Below the pieces are notes generated by a model, which was given only the letters and a program-made list of their open reading frames with translations, ran no database searches and was not told the DNA's origin. Below, one piece after another: positions 1 through 8,844 of a DNA stretch of 54,123 bases. The first letter of the stretch is position 1; every line of letters begins with the position of its first letter. Origin of the DNA: Fibrobacter sp. (GTDB lineage: Bacteria > Fibrobacterota > Chitinivibrionia > Chitinivibrionales > Chitinispirillaceae); the NCBI GenBank assembly GCA_012513915.1, contig JAAZBG010000289.1:1-54123 (forward strand), read 5' to 3'. Both the position numbers and the translations under genes were made by a program.

Positions 1-102
1 AATTTCTTAAAGGTTCGTTGAAAAATAATCCACTCACTAATTTTATTTTGTCAAAAATAGATAAGAATCGAAAGGAAGGATTGCAAATGGCAGCTTAAAG
101 AT

Positions 103-357
103 CTATTTTAAACTCGGTACTCTTGAGATATTTGGTAATTTCATCTTATTGAATTTTTTTCTTATACATTCTTTGTGCCTATATTCCATTACAAGAATCA
201 AATCGCACCATTCAATGTCTTTTATCGATATTTGGTGTTTTGCGCTACTATTTACACCTGCACTTCGAACTTGCAATCGTACATCATTTCTGTATATTCT
301 TTCAGCCGTTGGACTACGCCATTGGTTTTTACTGCAAACAAAGAGAATTTTTATCAT
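103..357 (-). pseudogene. Truncated low-molecular-weight protein tyrosine phosphatase-like gene
   Basis: The 84-residue product begins with the phosphatase P-loop: FVCSKNQWRSPTAE fits the C-x5-R-S pattern of low-molecular-weight phosphotyrosine phosphatases (Cys8, Arg14), and it keeps the SAG and VMEYRHK blocks. Family members of this small type are about 105 residues and end with an IPDDY-type block carrying the general-acid aspartate. Here the frame stops after NISRVPSLK, before that block, and I found no convincing continuation in the other frames down to position 1. The enzyme is therefore probably inactive, or the gene is decayed. It stands alone at the edge of the accessory region and its ends are not supported by an operon. 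Confidence 0.6.
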
Positions 358-418
358 CTTTTTCTCTTCTTTATGTGACTACATAAGTAAATTGATAAAA
401 CTAAGTTGTACATCTTTA

Positions 419-590
419 TTACTTGACTTGATGCTTTATTTTGTCACCAATGAAATGTTCCCACACACAGTAGAATGCTTTCCAGTTATAACTTCTGTGT
501 ACACTTCTTTTGTTTAACCAATAATATAGTGTTCGCTGAAACAGAACTACCAGTTCTTTATGCAGATTTATCTTACACCAACCTGTAAAA
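419..590 (-). pseudogene. Relict C-terminus of a group II intron reverse transcriptase/maturase
   Basis: The minus-strand frame from about 590 to 419 encodes a stretch including RTLYYWLNKRSVHRSYNWKAF, which matches the usual C-terminal block of group II intron-encoded reverse transcriptases (L-x-x-WLN-R-RS-x-R-R-S-x-x-W). Upstream of it the frame turns into low-complexity, palindrome-rich DNA with no RT domain, and the final PLPKPRI-type tail is replaced by an unrelated end. Only about 55 codons are recognisable, so this is a fossil. The extended 125-codon frame to 796 is not a real gene. Confidence 0.5.
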
Positions 591-609
591 TTATTTGTGG
601 AATAGTCCA

Positions 610-644
610 ACCGGAAACCGGTCGTCGAGCGGAGTCGAGACGAC
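610..644. repeat. Adjacent short palindromes (REP-like)
   Basis: Two hairpins sit next to each other: ACCGG-AAA-CCGGT at 610-622 and an overlapping hairpin at 621-644 with GTCGTC/GACGAC arms around GAGCGGAGTCGA. The second contains the CGAGCGGAGTCGAG core that I know as a dispersed short repeat in many bacterial genomes. About 200 bp further on, around 830-870, there is a short degenerate direct repeat based on CAGTCACT. No protein feature explains this stretch. Confidence 0.45.
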
Positions 645-1036
645 ATTCTTTCATAATGTATCCCTTTTGCTACCGTAAAGCATGGGGCTTCTCCCCCTGC
701 AACCCCGACCAGCCATTTCTTTCCGGGGCCAAAGAAATGCTGGACAAAGAAGGGCCCTTTATTAAAATGAACATTGTCCAACCGACGCGATTTCAAAACT
801 CGCTTATTGTACGCCAGTATCTGCTTTGCCAGTCACTCGTTACGCGTCACCAGTCACTGCGCCATACGCACCCAACGCTCAAACAGTTGAAATCGCTTTC
901 ATAGTGTTTTGACAGTTTGAAAACGTGCGGTGGTATGCGGGATTATAAAGATGTTTTTGGTATTGTCAAGGTGCAGAGATTTGTGCGTGAATTCAAACTG
1001 TTTTGAATAATTGATTGTCCTATTTATTATCCCCAA

Positions 1037-1120
1037 GCGCTGAAAGCGCGAAAAACATCAGCCCGGGCTGACGGCCCGGGTATATGAGAATACAAAATTT
1101 TTCATAAGCCCTGTAAGGGC
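1037..1120. repeat. Cluster of three small hairpins with five-base TG loops
   Basis: Three perfect hairpins follow one another in a gene-free stretch: GCGC-TGAAA-GCGC (1037-1049), CCCGGGC-TGACG-GCCCGGG (1062-1080) and GCCC-TGTAA-GGGC (1108-1120). All three have a five-base loop starting with TG although their stems differ. Such units are found as dispersed repeats in several phyla. The rest of the 800-1230 interval shows no gene I can support. Confidence 0.55.
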
Positions 1121-1233
1121 GTGATACCCGTTGCGCAGTCGCATTTGCTAATTGTCCGAACTGTGATTTTTATGATTTTTTTGATTGCCATGACTTTTTT
1201 TAATGTGAATAATTAGCATTGCTCCAACGCTCT

Positions 1234-1431
1234 TCACCCGATTTTAAACGTTTTCAACAATTCCACATTTTGTCGATTCTGATATTCCCGGATCTCGATC
1301 ATCTCATCCCGTGTAAAGGGAGGCATTTCACGTTTTCCGCTTTTGTAATCGGCGAGCCACTGGAGTTTTTGCTCAAGATCGTTGTTGTTTTCGGCGTTCA
1401 TAGGTAATTTGTTATGTTTTATAATTTTCAT
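1234..1431 (-). CDS. Small hypothetical protein
   Basis: A 65-codon frame encodes a highly charged, helix-prone peptide with residues such as DLEQKLQWLADYKSGKREMPPF. The composition looks like a real protein, but I recognise no family. A second in-frame ATG at codon 12 would give 54 residues; a purine-rich GGAAGAG lies about 14 nt before the first ATG, which makes neither start decisive. It lies downstream of mcrC on the same strand, separated by about 120 bp, so it could be an extra cistron of the defence operon or an island-edge gene. Confidence 0.35.
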   Translation of the reverse strand: MKIIKHNKLPMNAENNNDLEQKLQWLADYKSGKREMPPFTRDEMIEIREYQNRQNVELLKTFKIG

Positions 1432-1551
1432 TTTCTGTTTTTCTCTTCCATTTACTAAATCAGACTTATTTAAACCTGACCATTTTTTGTCAACGAGGTT
1501 TTCATTTTCACTGTTGCTTTATATCTCAGTATTCTTATGGCAGAAATGAAG

Positions 1552-2844
1552 TCATTTACCTGTTGCTATGTATTTTGCATATTTAAACCGTTCTGTTTTT
1601 GAATCGTTTTTAGTACATTGAACAAGCTCAGCTAATCTCAATAGATTCACTGGCCGTAAAATTATTCTTCCTTTGTCATTTTGTAATAAAGGATCCCTTA
1701 TATAAATTTGCTCTTCTTCTGCGTGATTTCCAATAACCGGATAAAGTATTACCGATGTACCTCTTCCAGGCCCCCCTAATGCATATATTGCTAATTGATA
1801 CAGCATATCTCTGGGAAGAGAATTTGCCCATAAATCACGATACTTCGCATCTAAAACGTAACTTGTATTATTCTCATCAATGATTACAAAATCGGGTCTT
1901 GGATTGGGGCTTCTTTTGCTTTTTTTATCATTTTTTTTATATGTAAAGATACCTTTTAAACTGAACTGGTCAGTTATTCTATATGTTTTGAGATTTTCCC
2001 TGAGATACATCAATATAAGATTTTGAAAGAACATATTCATATCAAACAGATACCCATTTAATTCTACATTTGTTGATGTATCATTCAGTGTTAAACCCCT
2101 CGAATTTATTATCAATTCAATAATGTTCAATGCCGGCAAGTAGGATTTAGTAAGTCTGTTAAGTTTAGCTTTTACACTTGTGATCGTCTGTTTTGTAATA
2201 TTGGAGAGTTCGATCTCATCCCCTAAAATGGTGATCAAATCTTTCAGTTTACCACTCATCTTTGCATCTTGAGTTAATTTTGTACAAAATGCCAAACCAC
2301 TCAATAATACCCTGTTCAAAGCATTATCTGCTATTCGCGGGTGATAACTGCATGGAATATACTGTGTCATAATTGGTTCTTGAGCTAAACGATGGAATAG
2401 AATTCTTCCTTTAGGTTGCGCAAGTTGTTCTTCTTTTAAGCAATATTGTTTATGTAAACCTTTTGTGTAGATATACCTACATTCAATAAAATACTGTAGA
2501 ATTAAAAATTCAATAAAATCACTTTTTTCGATAGAACAATATGTGTTGTCATATCTGTCAAATGTTGTAAATCCGTATGTAAAGGCAAGAAGCTGAAATA
2601 GAGGAAGACCAGATAATTTAGGCCTGATGCGTATTGTAAATTGATCAAAAGCTATTTGTCCAATGAATGAATTCGATTCTATACTTAAACCATTATAAAG
2701 ATCGGTAATTATGACTTGTTTACTCTCTGCCAGTTTTTCCGCCAAAGCTTTTGATTCTGCAGATACAAGATGCACATCCACCAACGATTTAGAATTGGCA
2801 GGATTTAGTGTTTGCCACTCTTCCATATCAATGTGCACCATCAC
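1552..2844 (-). CDS. mcrC: McrC-type nuclease subunit of a modification-dependent restriction system
   Basis: A 430-residue McrC-family protein. In known McrBC systems McrC supplies the DNA-cleaving nuclease and stimulates the McrB GTPase motor. The C-terminal half shows the PD-(D/E)xK site: RPDFVIID at about residue 315 and VLDAKYRD at about 330, which provide the D, D and K residues. The N-terminal half (TIRIRPKLSG, FLILQYFIECRYIYTKGL) fits the McrC N-terminal region that contacts McrB. Length is typical or slightly long. Its start overlaps the mcrB stop by ATGA (2844-2841), so the two are translationally coupled. It is the last well-supported gene of the long minus-strand defence operon. 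Function is assigned by family; the target modification is unknown. Confidence 0.9.
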   Translation of the reverse strand: MMVHIDMEEWQTLNPANSKSLVDVHLVSAESKALAEKLAESKQVIITDLYNGLSIESNSFIGQIAFDQFTIRIRPKLSGLPLFQLLAFTYGFTTFDRYDNTYCSIEKSDFIEFLILQYFIECRYIYTKGLHKQYCLKEEQLAQPKGRILFHRLAQEPIMTQYIPCSYHPRIADNALNRVLLSGLAFCTKLTQDAKMSGKLKDLITILGDEIELSNITKQTITSVKAKLNRLTKSYLPALNIIELIINSRGLTLNDTSTNVELNGYLFDMNMFFQNLILMYLRENLKTYRITDQFSLKGIFTYKKNDKKSKRSPNPRPDFVIIDENNTSYVLDAKYRDLWANSLPRDMLYQLAIYALGGPGRGTSVILYPVIGNHAEEEQIYIRDPLLQNDKGRIILRPVNLLRLAELVQCTKNDSKTERFKYAKYIATGK

Positions 2845-5081
2845 GAATTCGCTTCATCATTAATTTCAGATTCAATAGTATTTTCGACTGGAACACTTGT
2901 CATTTTTGATGAAGTAGCTATTTGTGGATCAATTGCCTGAAGCGCTTGTATCAATAGTTCCTTTTTTGACTGTTCAAATATTTCGTCGTTAATCGTTAGC
3001 GTTTTAGAATCAACTATCGAAGAACCTAAAATCTTCTCCAGTTTTGAATAATCGTCATAGCAGTATTCTTGTATAAGCGGAATAATATCATCACGCATAA
3101 TAGTTCCAAATTGATTCAACGTTGTGATCGCTTTATCTTTTTCCATTACATAAGCGTGACCTATTTGTAAATTTCTACTCTCACTCCCAATTATCTGACA
3201 CATTTTGCTGTTAAGTGCCTGTAACCAGCAACCTAAATGTATTCCCTCAATACTTATATCAAGAAGACTATAATCTGGTAATAACTCAATAAAACCAAAA
3301 CGTCTTCGTAACGCAGTATCAAGTAAAGCAATCGATCTGTCAGCAGTATTCATCGCTCCAATAATGTAAACATTTTGTGGAACTTGAAAAGGTTTGCCGG
3401 ATTGTAGAACGATTGTTTCCCCACGTTTATTTTTTTCCAGCAGTAACAATAATTCACCAAAAATTCTTGATATGTCACCTCTGTTTATTTCGTCAATTAT
3501 CAGATAATACTTTTTCCCAGGATCGTTACTTGCTTTTTCACATAATTTTTTAAAGATACCATCATATGGAATAAAAATCATCTCACCATTTTTATTTAAT
3601 GATGGCTGGTGACCTTCAATGAACATTTCATAACTGTAGGATGCATGAAAACAGCATATCGCAAGGTATTTTTCGAACGAATCTTTTCCTAATTCATGTC
3701 GGCTGCGCTGATAATTGTGTTTTGCAATTAGAGAGTGTGCAGCTATTTTAGCTTTGTAAGTTTTTCCGGTTCCCGGTGGTCCAAAAAGAATTACCTGTCC
3801 CTTTCTCTCCAATATAGCTTCAATTCTCAATATGTCCGAAGGCATAGTATCAAACGTTTTGTTGACAATAGCAGCTACTCCCTGTTCACCTGGTAATAAA
3901 CAATAACGTTCCGTTTCAACAAGGTTAGGAAGTTTTTTCATTTCGTAAACGGTGGTACGTAATCCTTCCGGATCCGGAAGTTTCCATTGTTTAACAAATA
4001 ACCATTCAACTGGTCTGCAATGAGGAAATTTGCTTTTAGGATTATAAACATATGGTCCGGTTACTTTTCCTATGCCAAGAATAGTACTGCCATTGGCAGC
4101 AAGAACGGTATCTCCTTCCACCATATGTGCTATGAAATCAAGAATCTGTTTTGAATTGTAACCAACCGACTGTGGTGTATTTGGATACGATGTAGAAATT
4201 AATGATTTAATTGTTTCTCTATTTTCCTGATTATATTCAGTGTACTCTGAAAGATCACCTATATCGGGCCAACCAATGGAAACATACTTTTGAATTTGCA
4301 TTTCAGTCCAATAACTTGTTTCGCTATCAGTAGTCCCTATGCGCCAATAAGAATGTGGACTGCCGTTAAGATGGTACAGCGCAGTAGTCAGATGATTGAC
4401 AATAAGATGCAATTCTCTTGAAATTCTTGTATAACAACCAGCAGCACTATACCGGCCACCACCTTCAGGTGGAATCTGTAGCATTTTGATCAATTGATAC
4501 TTCTGGAGATTCTCATTATGAAAATCATCAATCTTTTCAGGGTAAAGAAGATGCAGATATTTATGGATATATGAAGTTTCAACAATGTCTGGCCCTGCTG
4601 CTTTTAATCTCTGGTTTAATTCAACATAATCTAAATCGCTTGCACCAACAGGGAAACTATCGAGAATATGACAGCATTCAATTAATTGATTTCTGTTTCT
4701 TCGAGCGATCTCTATAGCTTGGGGTACACTAATAGTTTCCTGTGCAGTTGAATGTCCAATGGTCCATTCTCCGGTTTCCTTTTTTCTGAAAATGCCAAAT
4801 TTAAGAGCACTTCCACCTGCAATACTACCGAAAATTATCCCAGGAAACTCCTCGTCGTTTTTAAATTCCAACCAGTAAACCATACTGCTTTTATTGCTAC
4901 TGCCATACATTGCTTCCAGAAGTTCTTCACCATCAATTTTCATTAATACTTCAGGTCCAAAGTTCTCCTTGAAAGTCTGAAAATATGCCTTATACTGTGT
5001 TTCTGGTTTTAATTTCTCTTCGTTAAGCAATTTTTCAACAGTATCACTTATTTTTTTTGCTATCTCTGGAAGTAAAATCAT
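2841..5081 (-). CDS. mcrB: McrB-type AAA+ motor with an internal EVE-like domain
   Basis: A 746-residue McrB-like ATPase/GTPase. The AAA+ core has Walker A ILFGPPGTGKTY at about residue 433, Walker B YYLIIDEINRGD at about 524 and the McrB sensor block NTADRSIALLDTALRRRF at about 576-593. Residues about 265-395 (YVSIGWPDIGDLS, GDTVLAANGSTILGIGKV, HCRPVEWL) look like an EVE/PUA-type domain, a fold that binds modified bases and often replaces the classical McrB N-terminal reader. Residues 1-250 form a further domain I do not recognise. The start follows AAGGA seven bases upstream and lies 34 nt after the kinase stop, which places McrBC in the same operon as the methylase-kinase-HerA genes. It would load on modified DNA and drive cleavage with McrC. 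Confidence 0.88.
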   Translation of the reverse strand: MILLPEIAKKISDTVEKLLNEEKLKPETQYKAYFQTFKENFGPEVLMKIDGEELLEAMYGSSNKSSMVYWLEFKNDEEFPGIIFGSIAGGSALKFGIFRKKETGEWTIGHSTAQETISVPQAIEIARRNRNQLIECCHILDSFPVGASDLDYVELNQRLKAAGPDIVETSYIHKYLHLLYPEKIDDFHNENLQKYQLIKMLQIPPEGGGRYSAAGCYTRISRELHLIVNHLTTALYHLNGSPHSYWRIGTTDSETSYWTEMQIQKYVSIGWPDIGDLSEYTEYNQENRETIKSLISTSYPNTPQSVGYNSKQILDFIAHMVEGDTVLAANGSTILGIGKVTGPYVYNPKSKFPHCRPVEWLFVKQWKLPDPEGLRTTVYEMKKLPNLVETERYCLLPGEQGVAAIVNKTFDTMPSDILRIEAILERKGQVILFGPPGTGKTYKAKIAAHSLIAKHNYQRSRHELGKDSFEKYLAICCFHASYSYEMFIEGHQPSLNKNGEMIFIPYDGIFKKLCEKASNDPGKKYYLIIDEINRGDISRIFGELLLLLEKNKRGETIVLQSGKPFQVPQNVYIIGAMNTADRSIALLDTALRRRFGFIELLPDYSLLDISIEGIHLGCWLQALNSKMCQIIGSESRNLQIGHAYVMEKDKAITTLNQFGTIMRDDIIPLIQEYCYDDYSKLEKILGSSIVDSKTLTINDEIFEQSKKELLIQALQAIDPQIATSSKMTSVPVENTIESEINDEANS

Positions 5082-5115
5082 TTCACATTCCTTATTACTG
5101 TATTGGAAATAGTAT

Positions 5116-6591
5116 TTAAAGTAGTCCTAAATTCTGATAATACCCTTTTTTAGCAGTAAATTCCACATCATCTCCAAAAAATCGTAACGCATGTCGTAAA
5201 TATGATGAAGCAGCTTCATAATCTCGCATCTGTTCGCATACCTGAATAAGTCGCATTAAAATCTGTGATTTTCCGGGTGCTTTCCGGTTGATATTTTCCA
5301 ACTCTTTACGTGCTGCAAAAAAGTTTGCTTCCATACCATAAATTGTCGCTCGTAAAAAATCGTGTTCCAAAGATTCACCGTCAACATCTCTACATACAGC
5401 AAGCAGCTCTCTTGCACGTTCCAGTTCTCTCAGCGAAAGGTACATTTTTACAGCCAGAATTCGTATTGTTCCAGCACTGCTATCAGCTACATTTATTACA
5501 GGATATTCCCGTTCAAATACATCCTGGAATTCAAATAATCGATTTGCCCGAAAGAGTGCGTTCAAGTGTTGCAGCAGCGCACCGCTGTCATGTGACCGTT
5601 GGAATTCAGCTTTTGCCACTTTTGCGGCAGAAAGATAATCCTGTTTTTGCAATGCATTTACTACAGTTACCGACCAGTCATCATCAGTTTGTACTTTTGT
5701 ATCTAAAATGGCAGGCATCGGATTGTTTTGTTGTGCTTTCCGTGCGGTTTCAAAAGCTGTTTTTAATGATTTAATATCCCGAAAACGGTCTGACGGCATT
5801 TTTGCTAAACAGCGGAGGACAAGATTATCAAGCGCAGGCACAATAGTGCTATTTATCTCACTTGGTTTTTTGAAGGGTGCATGGCGACGGACCTGTGCGG
5901 GTGTTTCATGGGGGAGCTGCCCTGTCAGTAACTGGTACAACAATACTCCAAGACTATAGATATCCCCGCTGAGAAGTTCATTGAAAGAACCTTTACGTGA
6001 TGTGCATTCGGAATACTCCGGAGCAGCATAAAGGACTGTACCGCCATTCTCTCTTGTCCGTACATAAATTTCTTCAGGCAGTGCAGAGCTGCCAAAATCT
6101 GTCAACTTTACCAGATCCCCATTACCAACAAGAATATTGTGTGGTTTAATATCACCATGCGAAATTGGTGTTTGCAAACTAGCAAGGAATTCTACAGCAT
6201 TGAGCACTTGTTCATAAATATTAAACAGTCTTTCATATGTGTTACCAAAATTCTGGCTTCTCTGCTCCAGCTTTTGTGCCAGGCTCCTGCTCGGGAAATA
6301 TTCCATTTCAATAAAAAACCATTCATTATCCGGCGGAATTCTTCCCATATCGTAAATATGAACAATATTTGGATGGTTCTCAATATGTAAAAGTTCTTTT
6401 CCTTCGGCAAGCACCCTGTCATCTTTTGTAAGATCTTTTGGAATTTTTACCGCTACAATAGTTTTATCCTGTAAACGTTCAGCACGCCATACCCAGCCAT
6501 GGCTGCCGTCACCAAAACACTCAAGCAAAAGATATTTATTACCTAATTGTTTATTTGTCCCCGGTAGAAAATGGCCTGACGTAATATTCAC
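5116..6591 (-). CDS. Serine/threonine protein kinase with C-terminal helical repeats
   Basis: A 491-residue Hanks-type kinase. Residues about 20-285 carry the full set of motifs: glycine loop GDGSHGWV (27-34), VAVK with the ATP-binding lysine (49), the alpha-C EGKELLHIENHPNIV block, HGDIKPHN catalytic loop near 144 (HGD in place of HRD), DFGSS near 164 and APE. It should therefore be active. Residues about 310-491 have TPR-like alternating helices (YLSAAKVAKAEFQ, ARELLAVCRDVDGE). There is no membrane segment, so the protein is cytosolic. It overlaps the upstream 192-aa gene by ATGA and lies 34 nt before mcrB. Kinases also occur in BREX type 2 (PglW) and, as I recall, in MADS, where they are thought to control activation; that role is inferred here. 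Confidence 0.88.
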   Translation of the reverse strand: MNITSGHFLPGTNKQLGNKYLLLECFGDGSHGWVWRAERLQDKTIVAVKIPKDLTKDDRVLAEGKELLHIENHPNIVHIYDMGRIPPDNEWFFIEMEYFPSRSLAQKLEQRSQNFGNTYERLFNIYEQVLNAVEFLASLQTPISHGDIKPHNILVGNGDLVKLTDFGSSALPEEIYVRTRENGGTVLYAAPEYSECTSRKGSFNELLSGDIYSLGVLLYQLLTGQLPHETPAQVRRHAPFKKPSEINSTIVPALDNLVLRCLAKMPSDRFRDIKSLKTAFETARKAQQNNPMPAILDTKVQTDDDWSVTVVNALQKQDYLSAAKVAKAEFQRSHDSGALLQHLNALFRANRLFEFQDVFEREYPVINVADSSAGTIRILAVKMYLSLRELERARELLAVCRDVDGESLEHDFLRATIYGMEANFFAARKELENINRKAPGKSQILMRLIQVCEQMRDYEAASSYLRHALRFFGDDVEFTAKKGYYQNLGLL

Positions 6592-7166
6592 AATAACCTC
6601 TCACAACGTGTCTGTTTAAGTATTATTTGTCCAGTATTTACAATTTCAAATATTAACCGGTTTAGTATGACCGACATCGATTTATATGGTTGGATAGCGA
6701 CACCGGCAGTAGATTTAAAACCATTTCGACAGATTTTGATTAATCGCTCTTTGTTTAGAGCAGAAACAACCCCTTTACTCCAGACGGATAAAACCAGTAC
6801 TGAAGGGCTTCGCTCCCATCGAACTGAGGCTTCAATGAGATTACACAATTTTTCCTCCAGTTTTTTCTGGCCTCTATCGGTTCCATCAAACCGCTCGAAT
6901 TCAATGAGCACAAATGGCACTTTCTCTTTAAGAGAAAACCAGGTCGAATCAGTGCGAATGTCGGCTCCATGTGCAGAAGGAGCAGGACACTCTATTACCG
7001 GCATATATCCAAGATGTTGACCAAGTGTATTCCAGACACTGCACCCAATACTGTGAACAAACACATCCTCATCATTTACACCCCATGATGTTAGTATTGG
7101 ATAGGTACTCTCGATAAAACTACCTGTTGCAAGCGTTTCCATAATTTGAACAACGGGATCACTCAC
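6588..7166 (-). CDS. Hypothetical protein with PD-(D/E)xK-like pattern
   Basis: This 192-residue protein is not a family I can name. A region from residue 69 to about 110 resembles the core of a restriction-endonuclease fold: Asp69 in HGADIRTD, then a hydrophobic strand VPFVLIEFER holding Glu89 and Glu91, then a helix KLEEKLCNLIEA. The usual E-x-K is E-x-E here, so it may be a degenerate or variant nuclease, or a structural relative. It overlaps the HerA gene by 8 nt upstream and the kinase by ATGA downstream, so it belongs to the operon. A nuclease or an adaptor for the HerA-NurA pair would fit, but this is inference. Confidence 0.75.
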   Translation of the reverse strand: MSDPVVQIMETLATGSFIESTYPILTSWGVNDEDVFVHSIGCSVWNTLGQHLGYMPVIECPAPSAHGADIRTDSTWFSLKEKVPFVLIEFERFDGTDRGQKKLEEKLCNLIEASVRWERSPSVLVLSVWSKGVVSALNKERLIKICRNGFKSTAGVAIQPYKSMSVILNRLIFEIVNTGQIILKQTRCERLL

Positions 7167-8844
7167 TTAAAGTCCCCCAAACCCGCAATACTTCGGGTGA
7201 TTCTCCACCATGGATCAATGCCTTTGTGCCTACCTTTACAAGTAAGGACGCTGGAATTGACCTGCCGCATACCAGTGCTTCACCAGTTGAAAGACTGGGA
7301 AGTTCGTCAAGATCTGCTTTACTTACCATATCCGATGCTTTTGCGATAAACCGCTGATCATCAGGGTTTTTCAGTCGCATGGTAATAAGTGTATTACATT
7401 GTGATGTAACATCTGCATCCAGTTTTGACGGCCTTTGACTGACAATTGCGAAACCAACGCCAAATTTACGTCCTTCGCCTGCAATCTTTTTTATTATCCG
7501 GTGACTAACAGCATCACCATTTGCCGGTGCAAAATTATGTCCCTCTTCATACACCAGAAAACAGGGCCGAATCGGATCTGTTTTGCTTGCGGCAGCTTTC
7601 AGAATTTCGCTTGAGAGCAGTGCGCATATAACCTGCTTTGCGGTATCACTCAACCCTTGAAGATCCACAACCACTAAACGTCCCTGCCGGTTGGACGGAC
7701 GCCCTATCATGCTGTAAATATCAGTAGGAGTTGACATAGCAGCAGAGTAAAAACTTTGTGCCTCATTCAGCACTCGTGAGAGTTTCATCGATGCCACCGC
7801 AGCACTTCTGCCACTCAATGCTTTTGCTTCAGCTTCAGAAAGATCATCCCAGGAACGCAGTTCTTCAATGCCATCTGCAAGAAAATGCCTTAGCCGGTTA
7901 ATATCCCGCGGTTCAGTTGTATCGGTTGTTCTCCAATAACGGATAGCAACATCAAGAACGCGCTGTTGCGGTTCTGTCAACCCCGGCAGTATCTCTGCAA
8001 CATCATCCATCTCGAAATGGTCAAACTGTAAAGCAAGTTGAGTATTTTTTCCAGCGTATTTATGTCTGAACGATTCATTCTGAGGAGTAAAGACCGAAAT
8101 TCCTGCACCAAGCGTCTGTAAACGAAGTAGTGTATCGCTAATTTTCGGTAACATTTCTTTATCACGAACATCTTCTACATCATCAATACTTCCCGAAAAA
8201 TTCAACTGTCCTTTTGCAAGTGCTTTACCATATTCACCATGGGGATCAAACACGACAACTGTGCCATTGTTAACAGCAACAAGCCGCTCGATAATGCGCC
8301 CCACGGTATAGGACTTTCCGGAACCAGTCATCGCAAGTACAGCCAGATGTTCTGTTACCAGTTTGTTAACATCGAGAAACACCGGTACACAGTTTTCCCC
8401 TCGTTCATAGCCGACAAGATTGCCAAGGTGTAAACTTGTATGTTCATTGAATTCATAAAAATCACTCAGGAACTGGAAATCAACCGTCTCTACTGAAGCT
8501 CCCGGGTCAAGTGGCCGTCGGGGTATTTTAATCTGGCGTGAAACCGGATCCCGATACCCCACCAGTTCCAGTGCCGCAAACAGATTTTCGCCAGTAACAG
8601 TTGCACCCGGCAGTAACTCAAGCTCTGTGACACCACTCCCGAAACCAGCGTTAAAAAGCATATTGCTGCGGCTGATCTGTGTAATTCGACCCAATACCGG
8701 GACGTCCCCTTCATCAGACCGTTCCTGGTGCATAATGCGCACAAATTCACCGCGCCGTGCGGAGAATGAATCCTGAAGTACCATTGTGAGCTTTGTTGCA
8801 TCACCCGTATTTCCAACCAGTTTTCCTAAGATTTTATGTTTCAT
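7159..8844 (-). CDS. herA: HerA-type hexameric DNA translocase ATPase
   Basis: A 561-residue HerA/FtsK-superfamily ATPase. The N-terminal 110 residues form a HAS-barrel-like beta domain (GEFVRIMHQER, PVLGRITQIS). Walker A is AMTGSGKSYT at about residue 170, followed by VVVFDPHGEY. Walker B is GRLVVVDLQGL at about 388, then CFLVYEEGHNFAP near 427 with the HerA glutamates, and IVSQRPSKLD with sensor-type residues near 470. HerA proteins form hexamers that pump DNA and usually partner with the nuclease NurA. The adjacent upstream gene is NurA-like and overlaps by ATGA, which supports a HerA-NurA complex inside this defence operon. Confidence 0.9.
   Translation of the reverse strand: MKHKILGKLVGNTGDATKLTMVLQDSFSARRGEFVRIMHQERSDEGDVPVLGRITQISRSNMLFNAGFGSGVTELELLPGATVTGENLFAALELVGYRDPVSRQIKIPRRPLDPGASVETVDFQFLSDFYEFNEHTSLHLGNLVGYERGENCVPVFLDVNKLVTEHLAVLAMTGSGKSYTVGRIIERLVAVNNGTVVVFDPHGEYGKALAKGQLNFSGSIDDVEDVRDKEMLPKISDTLLRLQTLGAGISVFTPQNESFRHKYAGKNTQLALQFDHFEMDDVAEILPGLTEPQQRVLDVAIRYWRTTDTTEPRDINRLRHFLADGIEELRSWDDLSEAEAKALSGRSAAVASMKLSRVLNEAQSFYSAAMSTPTDIYSMIGRPSNRQGRLVVVDLQGLSDTAKQVICALLSSEILKAAASKTDPIRPCFLVYEEGHNFAPANGDAVSHRIIKKIAGEGRKFGVGFAIVSQRPSKLDADVTSQCNTLITMRLKNPDDQRFIAKASDMVSKADLDELPSLSTGEALVCGRSIPASLLVKVGTKALIHGGESPEVLRVWGTLSE

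Noticed and set aside
149-517. 122-codon plus-strand ORF
   Set aside because: It is antisense to the phosphatase gene and intron relict and has no family resemblance.
419-904. Opposing ORFs of 114 and 125 codons
   Set aside because: They cover palindromes and a group II intron relict; apart from the relict block neither translation resembles a protein family.
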